Assembly (NCBI GenBank): GCA_964030785.1
Contig: OZ034978.1
Coordinates: 9,977,453 to 10,041,452, forward strand
Direction: 5' to 3'
Length of the DNA stretch: 64,000 nt
DNA from: Siderastrea siderea
Lineage: Eukaryota > Cnidaria > Anthozoa > Scleractinia > Rhizangiidae
Shown here piece after piece: positions 1 through 10,730 of this stretch; the first letter of the stretch is position 1; each line of letters opens with the position of its first letter. The position numbers and the translations under genes were made by a program. Under the pieces are notes generated by a model, which saw only the letters and a list, made by a program, of their open reading frames with translations, did not search any database and was not told the DNA's origin.

Positions 1-205
1 GGTCCATGAACATTATGTCCAGTGGCAAGAAATTGTTGGTGATCGTCCATCTACTGAACAACAACAAACATTGAAATGGATTAGGGAAAAAGTCTCAATT
101 TAATTTTGAATACTTTCAACCTTTTACTGGAAGTTTTAAAGGGAAACATTACAGTTCTGATCGTTCACTAGACTTTGCCATGATGCCCGTTTTCTGAATT
201 TATGG

Positions 206-1723
206 ATGAAAGACGTGCCTTTCAGGTTGGATTCCCTTATAAACCTTCCTCGATATGTGGGTCGTGACACTTACCAGACGATACTAGATGATAAGTCTGG
301 GTATGATCATCTCCTTTTGACTGAGGAAAGCAGAACATTCTTTGGAATCCAGTGGGGTGGGTGGTATTTTGTCTATAACACCTTGCCTTTTGGTTGGAAG
401 ATATCTCCTTTTGTCTACCACTCCACTGGTCTTATGGTTTCTAATTTCTTCCGTTCTGTGGGGATCCCTTGCTCACTGTATATTGATGATCGCCACAATG
501 GGCAACTACAGATATCTCCTAGACGTGGTGCTTATGCGGCTTTTGTAAATCCGGACGAACATAATTTGGCAGCTGCAAAATCGGCTGTCTTTTTGGTAGC
601 CTTCTTCTTGATCAAACTTGGATACTTTCTGGGTTTGCCAAAATCAATTTTGATGCCACGTAAAGTTGTTCCATATTTGGGTTTCCTGTCAGATTCTCCT
701 CGGGAGGTTTTCCATCTTATCCCCGAGAAAAGGGAGAAATTTCTTAGCCTTGTTCAGCACATCCTAGGATGCTCAGTTATCTCGGTGAAGTGTCTTCAAC
801 GCTTGGTTGGCAAATGTGTGTCATTCTCCTTGGCAGCGCCGGGAGCGCTTTTGTTTACTAGGGAGATGAATAATGCCATATCCAAGGCCCTTCGCACATC
901 CAAGCCTATAAGGGTGCAAAAGGCACTGAAAGATGAAATTTCACATTGGCTGTTTTTGCGCACTTGGGATGACCCACTCCCATGGAGGGATGAACGCCAT
1001 CTTCGAATATCTTTGGCATCGGGTGCCTCAGGCTCGGGTTGGGGAGGATCGGTAACTCTTAGTGACCGTGTCGTCGAAGTCTCTGATTACTGGACTGAGG
1101 CGGAGCAGGGGCTTGATATTTCCACAAAGGAGGCGTTGGCCCTTGATAAGGTTCTTCTTTCTTTTCCTGATTCTCTGAGGAATGCTTGGGTAGATGGGTT
1201 CATTGACAACCAGGCGGTGGTACATTCGTGGCAACGACAAGGTGGGAAAAGTGTGTCTTTGAATGAAGCAATTAAGAAGTTGTTTTTCACGACTGCGAAG
1301 TTAAATATATCCCTCCATCTGTCGTTTATCCCGACGAATGAAAATGAGGCGGACGCACCCTCTCGCCGATTGACAACTCTTGACTGTAAACTTCACCCGA
1401 ATATATGGGCAAAAGTTCAGAAGGAGTTTGGTGGCCAGAAGGGGCACACGTGCGATCTAATGGCACTTGACTCGAACGTAATGACGGATCGGGATGGCTC
1501 TCCTTTACCACATTTTACTCCCCATCCATCACCTCAATCTTGTGGTGTCAATGTTTTTGCGCATATTTTTATCGAGTGGGGCTCCTTTTTTGGACCATCC
1601 TTACGCTTTCCCGCTTCTCCCCCTGGTGGGTCCTGTTTTAGGTTTCCTGAAAGCTCATCGGCGGCCCTGCACACTTGTGGTCTTAGACGTGTACCCCAGG
1701 AAGTATTGGTGGCCTTTGGTTAA
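206..1723 (+). pseudogene. DIRS reverse transcriptase / RNase H ORF fragment
   Basis: 505 codons from an internal Met. RT signatures: D28-D29 in LDDKSGYDH, LPFGW near 60-64 and the catalytic YIDD box at 92-95. RNase H follows: STKEALAL (Glu), FIDNQAVVHSW (Asp) and NEADAPSR (Asp) are present. The first RNase H Asp, expected in a DAS-x-SGWGG context, reads GASGSGWGG, so it appears lost by a GAT to GGT change. The reading frame breaks near 1720, after which family-like peptide (PSKQGWIPHVGIPGDLWAF) continues in another frame to about 1850. The upstream RT fingers are missing or frameshifted. Probably not functional. Confidence 0.85.
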
Positions 1724-2039
1724 GAACTGTGCCAGAAAATCTTGTAAACTCGCGGATAAAGGGGACGCTGGAGTCCTTCTATCTCCCTCCAAACAAGGAT
1801 GGATTCCTCATGTGGGGATCCCTGGGGATCTCTGGGCATTTGACGTGTGTTGGTCATCGGTTCTGTGTGGATGAAGTTAAACAAAGACTTTGGACAATAG
1901 TTTTTTGTCACCTTGTATTTTTCCGGAACATTTCTCTAAGATTTATACAATTAAGTCTTTTGACTGCATAGTATTGTAGTTGCTTTTGTTATCGTAATAA
2001 ATCCTGAAATGAAATTTGAATGTTTATCTTTTGTAACCA

Positions 2040-3415
2040 TGTTTCCTTCCGTCTTACCAGGACTTACCCCTGGTTGCAAAGCTGTTTGCCCCTTCTGTAA
2101 GATGCCCCAAGTGTAATCATGCCAATGATTTTGACTTCCGTTTCTGCCAACGATGCGGATACAACAGAAAGATTATACATTGTCGCAGTAACACGCCTCT
2201 GGAAGTTGATGTGAATGCCATTGATAGACGGCTTCAACAATTAGCCTTGTTTGACCAGGCAACTGGCTATTCTAAACAAAAAGATTCGCTCCAGAAAGAA
2301 TTAGAGAATTTCATATCCTCCCTTCCTGGATGTTCAACGTTGGCGACTGTTACACCTCGCGATGTTTGCCGATTTTTGGTACACAAGGATAAGAATGGGA
2401 AACCCCAAGTGCACCGGAACGGTTGTCCTCGCTTAGGGAAGAGAGGCACACATGATTGTGCTTGCCCATTAAGACTTTCTTATAAAACTGTGGACTCATA
2501 TATTGGCAAACTGAGGGCAATTTTTCACGCTATTGGGCTTGACGGAGAGTGGGACAGACGTCTTGGCCTTGGTAATCCGGCCGCGGATAAGTCCGTTAAG
2601 GTTTATCTCCGTTTGGTAACAGCCGAGCAATTGCAGGCCAGAATAACACCGAAACAGACTACCCCCTTTTTCGTGGACAAACTTGCCCAGTTAGCTGATC
2701 ATATTGACAAGAGCCTGCAGTCTTCGAACATATCTCCAACGCAACGTTTTATTCTGGCACGTGATCAGGCATACTTTAAGGCAGTCTTTTTCAGTGGTGA
2801 CAGACCTGGAGATATGGGCCAGGTGAAAGTGCCAGAAATATTGAGGTTCCCAAATGATGATGGATTTCTCTTTAATCATGTTTGGGGTAAAACCTTGAGA
2901 GATGGCGATAGCAATGTTTTTGGGATTAAACGCAACCCGCAAACAAGGATTTGCCCTGTTCAGGGAATAGAATATTATATGACAGTAGCCCAATATTTAA
3001 GGATCGATTTGACAAGGGGATATCTCTTTCGCCCAACTACTCCTGAAGGGGGCATACTTGATGCGCCCTTTAGCTCATCCGCGGCTGAGGCTCGTTTGAA
3101 AGGATACCTGCAGGAGATGGGATCGGACAATGGAGAAACTCTTCATGGTTTCGGGGCCGGGTGCGCTATAACCCTTGCTTTGTCAGGAGCTGAGCTGCCA
3201 GAGATAATGGATCATGTTGGTTGGACACGACGACATACGGCCCTACATTATTTACAACTGGCCAAGGTCCTCAATCCGGCGGGTGCTTCGACTAGATTGT
3301 CTGCAGTAGACATTCCAGCTCTCACCTCGGAATGGAGTGATATTAATGATTTAAAGCGTTTTGTTTGTGCTTTTCCGTCAGACACTTCTGAGAAAAGGGC
3401 GTTTGTGGACTAATT
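2040..3415 (+). pseudogene. DIRS tyrosine recombinase ORF, catalytic Arg replaced
   Basis: The frame is open from about 2036 (after a TAA) to the stop at 3413-3415. The methionine is uncertain because 2211 is a GTG. Upstream of 2211 the frame encodes a zinc-ribbon-like CPKC...CQRC pair (about 2101-2160), which I take as the true N-terminal part. The recombinase catalytic region contains GDRPGD (first Arg), DHVGW (His) and ALHYL (Tyr nucleophile). The conserved H-x-x-R box, normally HGFR or HSFR, reads H-G-F-G at about 3144-3155, so the second catalytic Arg is Gly. Integration activity would be expected to be lost. Confidence 0.85.
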
Positions 3416-4059
3416 GTTTTGAATTAGTTAGTTCATGTCTTTGGGTTAGTTTGGGTGAGGGTTGGATATTGAGGTTTGGATATTAAGGATTGGAGGTTTA
3501 AGAGCCATGTTAAGGCTCTGTTGTTGGGTGTAATATAGTTGTGGGGGTATTGTGAAACAAAGCGGGGTAGCGCGTAGATCAATTTTCCCCATATCTTAAT
3601 AACAATGAGCGCGAGTGGTGAGTGTTGTGAGATAGGATACTATTAACATGAAGCTCCTGCAGTCATTTACTTAACAAAAAAATAAGTGTCTCGCAAAAAA
3701 AAAAAAAAATCGCGAAGCCAAGAAGCTTTTCATATCGAATCAAGAGCCGTTATGAAGTTATAAAATGGTAGTGGACTGCTTCGCTTACGGAAGAGTTGTA
3801 CCTATCATCAATTAGTGATCAATTAAAGATCCGGACTCCCTCAACTACACCTCTCTGGAAGTTCTTTATTCTTAGATGTCATTCGTTAAGCTGTTTCACT
3901 TCCGGTTAAGTAAATAGTATTAGTATGCCCCAAGAAAACTGGAAGACTAAGTGTTTATGCGCAGACGAAACCCGATACACTAGCCTCTCAGGCGTCACCA
4001 GTCATACGAGCCTGAGGACATAGTACTTGGGAGCAGACTACAGATAATAAAACTCAGTA
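3416..4059. other. non-coding stretch after DIRS
   Basis: No convincing exon seen on either strand. It may include the 3' terminal part of the DIRS element (GC-richer patch 3540-3630), followed by ordinary AT-rich sequence with an A-run at 3699-3711. Confidence 0.5.
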
Positions 4060-4306
4060 TAGCCTGCGTAGCAAGCGTTTCGGTAAGGCTTTCCGCACGT
4101 TCGATGCACTTTTCGCTTTTCTGGCCGCGGGAAAATTGGGGCGGGCGCAAAAAAGTGCGTGGAGGGGGAGGGGAAAGGAGAGAAACCCCTCCCCCTCCCC
4201 GCTGTTTCCATTAGTGTTGCGCTCGCCCCAATTTTTGCGCAGCCAAAAAGCGAAAAGCGCCTCCAACGGGCGGAAAGCCCTACGGAAACGCTTGCTACGC
4301 AGGCTA
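4060..4306. mobile_element. 247-bp MULE-like MITE with perfect 9-bp target duplication
   Basis: Imperfect inverted repeats of about 100 bp begin TAGCCTGCGTAGCAAGCG and end with the complement CGCTTGC...GCAGGCTA. The flanks are identical 9-mers AACTCAGTA at 4051-4059 and 4307-4315. Long TIRs with a 9-bp duplication fit a Mutator-like non-autonomous element; the superfamily assignment is inference. The two long overlapping ORFs across this stretch arise from the palindrome and are not genes. Confidence 0.85.
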
Positions 4307-4723
4307 AACTCAGTAGGTTTAGGAATAGTTTCAGCTAACTGGGTAAGAACGTACTGTGCACAACTGTGCAAGATACGAACGGTACTGCTCGAACATTCTG
4401 GATTTTGCGCTACATTTCCGTTTTGTATTCGTTGAGATTCACTAGCTACAAAACGGTCATAATCATAATCATAAGGGTCCATAAGCACAAGCATAATGCC
4501 GTTATATCGCTTATGTCACGGTGGGAACTCCTAAAATCATAATCATAAGGGCGCTAAAGTTAGAGCAATAGTTTACACTAAATCTGCTGTCACTGTAAAT
4601 GGCCAATTTGTCATCTCTGGTATTATCATCATCATTCTCATTCGTAAGCTTGGCAAATTAAATTTTGCGTGTGTCAAAGGTTCAGGGTTAACATGGCTTC
4701 TGTTATATTATTGTTGTTATTAG

Positions 4724-4924
4724 GTTGATGTCTACAGTTTTGGTGTTCTCCTTTGCGAAATGTGTATCAGAGAGCAACCAGATCCAGAAAAGCGTAGAAG
4801 TCAAATAAACCGGATGAAGGGGAGCCCGTTTCGAGACGTTGTGGAATGTTGTGTGGAGGAAGAGCCAAGGGATAGGCCGAACATGGAAGAGACTATTGAA
4901 AACCTGGAGAGATCGATATCCTAA
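4724..4924 (+). CDS. C-terminal exon of a TKL/tyrosine-kinase-like protein kinase
   Basis: A splice acceptor (TTGTTGTTATTAG, ending 4723) is followed by 66 codons and a TAA stop. The peptide starts VDVYSFGVLLCEM, the kinase subdomain IX signature with Asp, and contains DVVECCVEEEPRDRPNMEE, the C-x6-RP...M subdomain XI hallmark of TKL/TK-like kinases. It ends ENLERSIS. So this is the end of a kinase catalytic domain and of the protein. No upstream kinase exons (HRD, DFG, VAIK) are visible back to position 1; the intron upstream carries the 247-bp MITE and the DIRS element. It is either the last exon of a gene extending left of the window or an orphan. Confidence 0.8.
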   Translation, partial: VDVYSFGVLLCEMCIREQPDPEKRRSQINRMKGSPFRDVVECCVEEEPRDRPNMEETIENLERSIS

Positions 4925-5266
4925 GAAGTTTATGATGCCTTTGTTATTTTACTTCCACTAAGGGACTTCATAGGTGAATGGCCTTTTGAATTGTTACAAT
5001 TAATGATGTTTTAAATCGTTCAAATTGAGTACTGACTTGATTGCAAACCAAAGAATTCAAGCCATAGCTATTCTTTAATTCCCGCGGGTGCAATTATTAC
5101 TTCGTTAACAAGACTCCAAGTACTATTATTTACTATTCAGTGTAAACATCAGCACAGATGTTCGTGGGTGGCCACGCGGAAATCGACAAGAAGCTTAATG
5201 TTTCCCTCTTTGGCTTGTTGTGGTGGTTATTGTTGTTGTTTGTCTGTTTGTTTCTTTTCGTTTTTA
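4925..5266. other. non-coding, AT-rich
   Basis: Likely 3' flank of the kinase exon; no AATAAA close to the stop. From 5160 it passes into T/G-rich sequence ((TTG)n-like) that leads into the 196-bp repeat. Confidence 0.4.
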
Positions 5267-5580
5267 CACCTCACCAAATTAAAGGCGGGGTGAAAATCGT
5301 TTCTTTTGCCGGTTCGGTGGCTTTCCATTATAAAACCTAATGAAGCCCGACAAAAAATGGTGGTTATTGTTGTTATTTGTTTGTTTGTTGGTTTGGTTTG
5401 GTTTCGTTTTGTCTTGTTGTGGTGGTCATTGTTGATTGTCTGTTTTTTTCGTTTCGTATTTTCACCTCACCAAATTAAAGGCGGGCTGAAAATCGTTTGT
5501 TTTGCTGGTTCGGTTGCTTTCCATCATAAACCTGATGGGGCCCGGCAAAAATTTGTCAAAAGCCGCCAACATTGACTTAA
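5267..5580. repeat. 196-bp-period direct repeat, two copies
   Basis: A block starting CACCTCACCAAATTAAAGGC occurs at 5267 and again at 5463 with few changes over about 80 bases. The T/G-rich spacer (GTTTGTTTGTTG-like) is also shared. ORFs here are low-complexity translations. Confidence 0.7.
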
Positions 5581-5989
5581 TGGTTGCCGTCCGTTGCTCA
5601 CGAACGTGTGAGAAAGGTTTTATCGATCGTCTTTTCATAATTGTAAAAAAAAAAAACAACAACAAAAAAAGAGACATGGAAAAGCCAACATATGTAGCTA
5701 ACATTACCGCAGGACTCTCGATGTAAATATCGTTTAACGGCTTTTTTTATAAACGATTTAAAGTTGTAATTTAATTACATGTTAGAGAATAAATAACTTG
5801 CTTATGAAGTCTTGAAAAATGAATATAACTAGGTGGCAATAAAGAAAAGCAATACACTTCATCAACCCACCTCTCCAAAACTGTTAAGGCTGAATTAACT
5901 TTAAGCTAGAATTGAAACTAACAGATAGGAGGCCTGAAGTTCATTGGGTACCACGTCCTAGAACCTTTTGAAACGCAAGAAGAGTTGAC

Positions 5990-6150
5990 ATAAACACCAG
6001 TAAGACGGAGGTGAAAGTGGATCGGACACACCCTGAGAAAGGCTCTAACCAACATCTCAAGGCAAGCCCTGGAGTGTGATGCTGCGGGTGTGAAGCCCAA
6101 AGAAATCATGGAGTACGACCGTGAGTTTTGGAAGAGGTGGCCGACTGTAG
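5990..6150 (+). mobile_element. LINE 3' ORF remnant
   Basis: Sequence from about 6000 translates to R-R-stop-K-W-I-G-H-T-L-R-K-A-L-T-N-I-S-R-Q-A-L-E, the W-[KR]-W-I-G-H-x-L-R tail found at the end of many LINE reverse transcriptase ORFs. One stop codon sits inside the motif. It is a dead fragment; the clade is not determinable. Confidence 0.5.
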
Positions 6151-6429
6151 GATGACATGGAACCATATAAAGAGGGCAAGTACCACCCATGTTAGATGAA
6201 GAGCAGCAGTAGAGGCCCCATGCTCTTCAAGGGTTAGAAAGAACAAAGTCAAGCACGTCCTGAAGTTTGTTTAAACCGTGTAATGAAGACATTGAGCATC
6301 TTATGAAGTACAGATACCCAGCGTTTGTGCGATTTGATTTGGATTCATCTCTACCAGGTACATCATGTGTCATAATTAATGCCTATTTAGATTTCAAGTG
6401 ATATATTAATACTTCAACTTAAAAATCTG

Positions 6430-6660
6430 GCCCCTACATTCCCCCTGTGTTTCAGGTAATTTCCTGCTGTTTTACCCTGTATTTTCTTGTTTTCTCTGGT
6501 ATTCTCCTGTATTCTTCTGAATTCGTGAATACAGGAGAAAATAGAAGCTAGAATACGGGAGGGTAATAGGGGAAATACGGGAAGACCACCGGAGAATACT
6601 GGAGAAATATATATACATATAATGTACTGTAATAATTATAAAATACCCAATCTTTGCCTT
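6430..6660. repeat. imperfect inverted repeat
   Basis: The left arm reads CTGTATTTTCTTGTTTTCTC..., the right arm contains related GGGAAATACGGGAAGACC and GGAGAATACTGGAG strings in opposite orientation. It is probably a decayed MITE; no target duplication found. Confidence 0.4.
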
Positions 6661-7124
6661 GCCCACCGTTGGTCAAACGAACGATGACTCTAGTAGGAAC
6701 GAGCAGTTTATGGATGCGAAACGCGTAAAGGAGAAACAAAAAACATTCGCATACCTCAGCAAAACTTCAAAATAAAATGGCCTAAGTGAAAACTTGCAAA
6801 AGGTCAGGAAATTCTTTTATTATTTAAAACCTCGTATTTCCAAATCGCTAATGATATGGATACTACTAATGCAGAATACATTTTAATATTATGTTTCAAT
6901 TTTATTTTACTTTCGCTACTCAGTGTTGTGAAAATCAACACCTTCTGCCTCAGTTTACAAAAGACGTGCCTTTTTAACAGCTGATATTCTTTTCCATCAG
7001 ATTAATCACAACTGCTCCTATACAATTAGTGTGGCGACATCAAGTTCTTTTTAATAAATATTGGATTTACACTGAAGACATTTTTGTGCTATTATGTATC
7101 TGCTTACTGAAAAGTAATTAGTAA

Positions 7125-7480
7125 TGGTAATTGGACTGAGTGGAGTACAATTCAGGTAGTAATCGGGGGAGTAATTTTAAATCGGCCGAGCGCGTAGCGC
7201 GAGGACGATTTGAAATTATGAGCACGATTACCCTTGAATTGTACGACATGAAGTCCAGTTACCAGTTAAGCGTATCTCTAACAAAATGCGAAATTAGAAA
7301 ATCTACGTGCCCTTCGGGGGTATATTTTTCATTATCAGTTTTGCAAGCAGTGGAGAAACAGCTATAAAACGAACCCATTTTAGTGCACCTGATTGACGTG
7401 CGCGCAGCGTAGTTGTCCGATTACAGCCATCCAATTTCAAAAGGTTCAAATTGGACAGCTGTAATCGGACACCCACGTGA
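7125..7480. repeat. two adjacent hairpin-type repeats
   Basis: First, TAATTGGACTGAGTGGAGTA...CATGAAGTCCAGTTACCAGT (about 7127-7265), with GTACAATTCA / TTGAATTGTAC arms. Second, GTTGTCCGATTACAGC...CAGCTGTAATCGGACACC (about 7408-7473), a shorter perfect-arm hairpin. Both look like small foldback MITEs. Confidence 0.5.
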
Positions 7481-7616
7481 TCACCCTCTAATTAGGTATC
7501 AAATAGGCGCGCGGAGAACCAATCACATCGAGCATTTTGTTATAGATACGATTAATGTTCTAATCTTAGCGCACTTACTCCTATCGAAACACCTCCTCAT
7601 CGAAACTAATTATTAG

Positions 7617-8809
7617 TTTTGTTTTGAATGACTTGCTACAACGATGCGAGAAAAGTTTTACGAAGGATTTTACTTGATGCAACTCTGTTAATTGTTTGCC
7701 GCGGTTGATACCTTCTTTTCATTTCTTATCAGTTCTACTATAATATCTAACCAACTACCTCTATAGATATGACGTACGAATTTTATATCTTTAATTTATA
7801 TATTGAAAACTACTTATCTCAAAAAAATCTTTTCTTTCTACGTCCTATTCTTTTGCGTTTCATGCAAAATTATCTATAACCTAATTATTTAAAGTTTATA
7901 ATCTAATTATTTAAAGTTTAAAAAAAAAAACTTATTTCCGGCCAGCGTACTATTTTGATGAGATAAACGTTTTCAAGAATCACAGCAAAATTCAGTGATA
8001 AAAGAAAACTAAGAATTTACATTCGCAATGGATTTTCAAACAAGGCCCTCTCCCTTAAGCGACTGTAGTCTTTTTTAATTGCAATACAAATGCGTGACAA
8101 TGACTTTTAGTTTTTCTTTGACAAAACCGACCTTTCAATAATGCAGTTCCCGCAATGCTCAACGAGGGTATGGCGAAATTTTCCAAGGTACTTAGTACAA
8201 GCCTGAAATGAGGGAAAGTTTCGGAAACAATCCCTGACCCTTCTTCCAGTTCAATGTTTTTGCAAATTCATGTTTTACATTGGACTGTCGTTGGTGGTGC
8301 GGGACGGGGTTTAAACTTTACCCAAGGAACTTAACACGACCGCAGGTTTTTAAGGAATAACATTGGCAACAATTCGCTATAATTCGTCACTATTCGAAGC
8401 TATTCGCTAATCGCTGTTCGGGACTTCCACATGCCCTATTCACTTTCATCGGGTCTCATCAGCACTCTCAAAGATTTGAGTTTTATAAGTATTCCTCCAA
8501 CTTCAATCCAGTTTTACCCGAGCTCCAAAGAGGCTTAACATTCCAGTTTTGTGATTTACATGAGGTATTGCTTCCTTTAACATCATCTGTTGGCTTGGGT
8601 AGTGTCTTCTTGTTCGTCGTCGTCGTTATTTACGGGTGAGTAGTCTTTCCTGTCTCGGTCCATGCTACCAGTGCTATTAAGGGTACGCGGTCTTGATTTC
8701 TGACGAGAAAAAGGTGAGGAAGATTAACTAAAAAACTGGCAAACGAACAAACAGTCATTTAAACACTTTCACTTTCAGAGTACAGCCTTAAATTTGTTAA
8801 CGTGGTTGT
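7617..8809. other. AT-rich stretch with no recognised feature
   Basis: Both strands were read; no exon with plausible splice sites and no clear repeat apart from a short duplicated CTAATTATTTAAAGTTTA at about 7880-7920. Confidence 0.5.
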
Positions 8810-9870
8810 AACGTTCGAGCCTGTGGATGAAATTCTAAAGTGAGATCATTCAAATGAAAGCTACTGAGCAGTACTTTCCTGTGGTGCTGTTTATTATGCT
8901 GTACAAGGTGGTTCTAACTTTTGTGTCTGTGGAAGAAATCCTAAAGTGTGACCATTCAAATGAAAGCTACAGAGCAGTGCTTTCCTGTGGTGCTGTTTAC
9001 TATGCTGTACAAGGTGGTTCTAACTTTCGAGTCGATGGATGAAGTCGTTAAGGGCGGTAACCATTCAAGCACAGAGCGACTGAGCAGTACTTTCATCCCT
9101 GAGGGACATTCATTAATGTTTCGGACGGGGAGGCTTCGCCCCGGGTTCAATCTTCACCGAAATGGTACCCGGTCTTTACACCTGGAACAAAACTTGCACC
9201 TCTTGTATAACAGGATTTAGTCGCTCAAAGGCTCCAAGCTTTCGTATATTTTTGCATTGTGATTTCCCCCGAAATTTTGCAGCGATCTCTTCCAGTTTAA
9301 CGTGTACATCGGCGACCCTTTAACATACTAAAACAGTACATTTCACAACCATTTTGTATACTGCAAGCAAAAAAAATGCACCCCTTTCGGGCAGAGTCTC
9401 CCCGTATAGACCACTACAGGGAGTATCCCCCGGATTTTCACGTGATACTGTTTGTTATGCCGTAAAGGGTGGCTTTAAATTTCGTCTGTGGATGAATTCT
9501 TTCAGTGTGACCAGTCAAATGAAAGCTGCTGAGAAGTACTCTCCTGTGATACTATTTATTAGGCTGTACAAGGTGGTTCTCACTTTTGAGACTGTGAATG
9601 AAATCCCAAAGTGTGAAAATTCAAATTGAAGCTACTAAACAGTATTTTTCTTTCGTACTGTTTATTATGCTGTACAAGGTCTTCCTTCCTTTTCGAGTGC
9701 AAGGAAAAAATTCTAAGTATTATCAGTCAAATGAAAGCTATTGAGCAGTATTTTCCTGTGGTGATGTTTAATATCTCTGATGCTGTGTACGGTGGTTCTA
9801 TATTTTGTACGTGGGTGAGATTCTTAAGTGTGACCACTCAATCAAAGTTGCTGACAAGCAGTTTTGCGTA
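8810..9870. repeat. 106-bp tandem/dispersed repeat cluster
   Basis: Units carry TGACCATTCAAATGAAAGCT, then TGAGCAGTACTTTCCTGTGG, GCTGTACAAGGTGGTTCTAA and CTGTGGATGAAATCCTAAAG. Two adjacent copies (about 8815-9030) have a 106-bp period; more diverged copies follow at about 9450-9840, interrupted at 9050-9450. Related single copies appear near 41180-41260 and 57570-57680. No coding signal. Confidence 0.75.
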
Positions 9871-10730
9871 GTCTCTTTTAACTACGCTGAACTGACGAGA
9901 GGTTTTTGCAGTAATTACCAAAGTCTCCCACATTTTCTCTGTGTAGTACAACGCATGTAACATTTATTTTACATAAATAAGGCACTAAAATAATTAAAAG
10001 AACATTTGTTTGCGATCTACGTTTGTAACTTGGGATGCAGTCAATACGACCCTCACTAACACTTTTTCCAAGGGTGTTTGTGAATGGAAAAGGCATTTAC
10101 AGTTTACGGTATTTACTGGCGTAAAAATGCAAATCTGACTGCTTTAAGTCTTCTTTTGCAAACGATATTACAAGCTTTTAGCTTAAAGTTTTATCGTGCA
10201 AAAATAAAGGTTTTACCTTATTATAGGAAATTAACGCTTGTGTTAATTAAGGTATTTGAAATTAACGTGACTTAAATTACCGCGAATTGAAGGTAAAATT
10301 ACTCCCCAATAAAGGAAATTAGCGCGAAAGATGGGGTAAATTTCAAAATGAGGGACATTAACGCGATGAACACAAAGAAACACCTTGTGGTCCAACTGGA
10401 ACAAATTTATTTCATGACTGAATTTTAAAATCATGAACAAAACAGATCTACAGGTGTGTGAGGCAATTTCTTTATTGACAATGTGCGTTAAATTCTGCCT
10501 AAATGAAGGAAAGCTATTGCTTTGTAGTAGGTGTCAAGAATGTCCGGACTGGACCCAGAACTCGATCCAGAATTTGGGATTAAAATGATGGAAATTAAGG
10601 TCGCGGAAATTAAAGACCCTTTCTCACTTACCGTGATGCTTTGCGCATTGTTTGTTGTGAAACGTGGTCACTTACCGGAACGGCCATTGTTAGATCAGTT
10701 TCGAAACACGCGGGCAATTTGTATTTAGAC

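Larger units (their letters stand above)
1..3415 (+). mobile_element. DIRS-type tyrosine-recombinase retrotransposon, truncated and decayed
   Basis: Two degenerate coding blocks lie in DIRS order: RT plus RNase H (206-1723, with remnants to about 1860) followed by a tyrosine recombinase (about 2040-3415). The first 200 bases still translate in pieces to pre-RT sequence but carry stops and frameshifts, so the window opens inside the element and any gag is outside. DIRS elements copy through RNA and integrate with a tyrosine recombinase, leaving no target duplication. The right end is unclear; sequence to about 3650 may still belong to it, but no terminal repeat partner is visible in the window. 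Confidence 0.85.

Noticed and set aside
4054..4494. Overlapping ORFs on both strands of 99 and 146 codons
   Set aside because: Generated by the palindromic 247-bp MITE.
8810..9870. CRISPR-like array
   Set aside because: Units are 106 bp, directly adjacent, diverged and without unique spacers, in a eukaryotic context.
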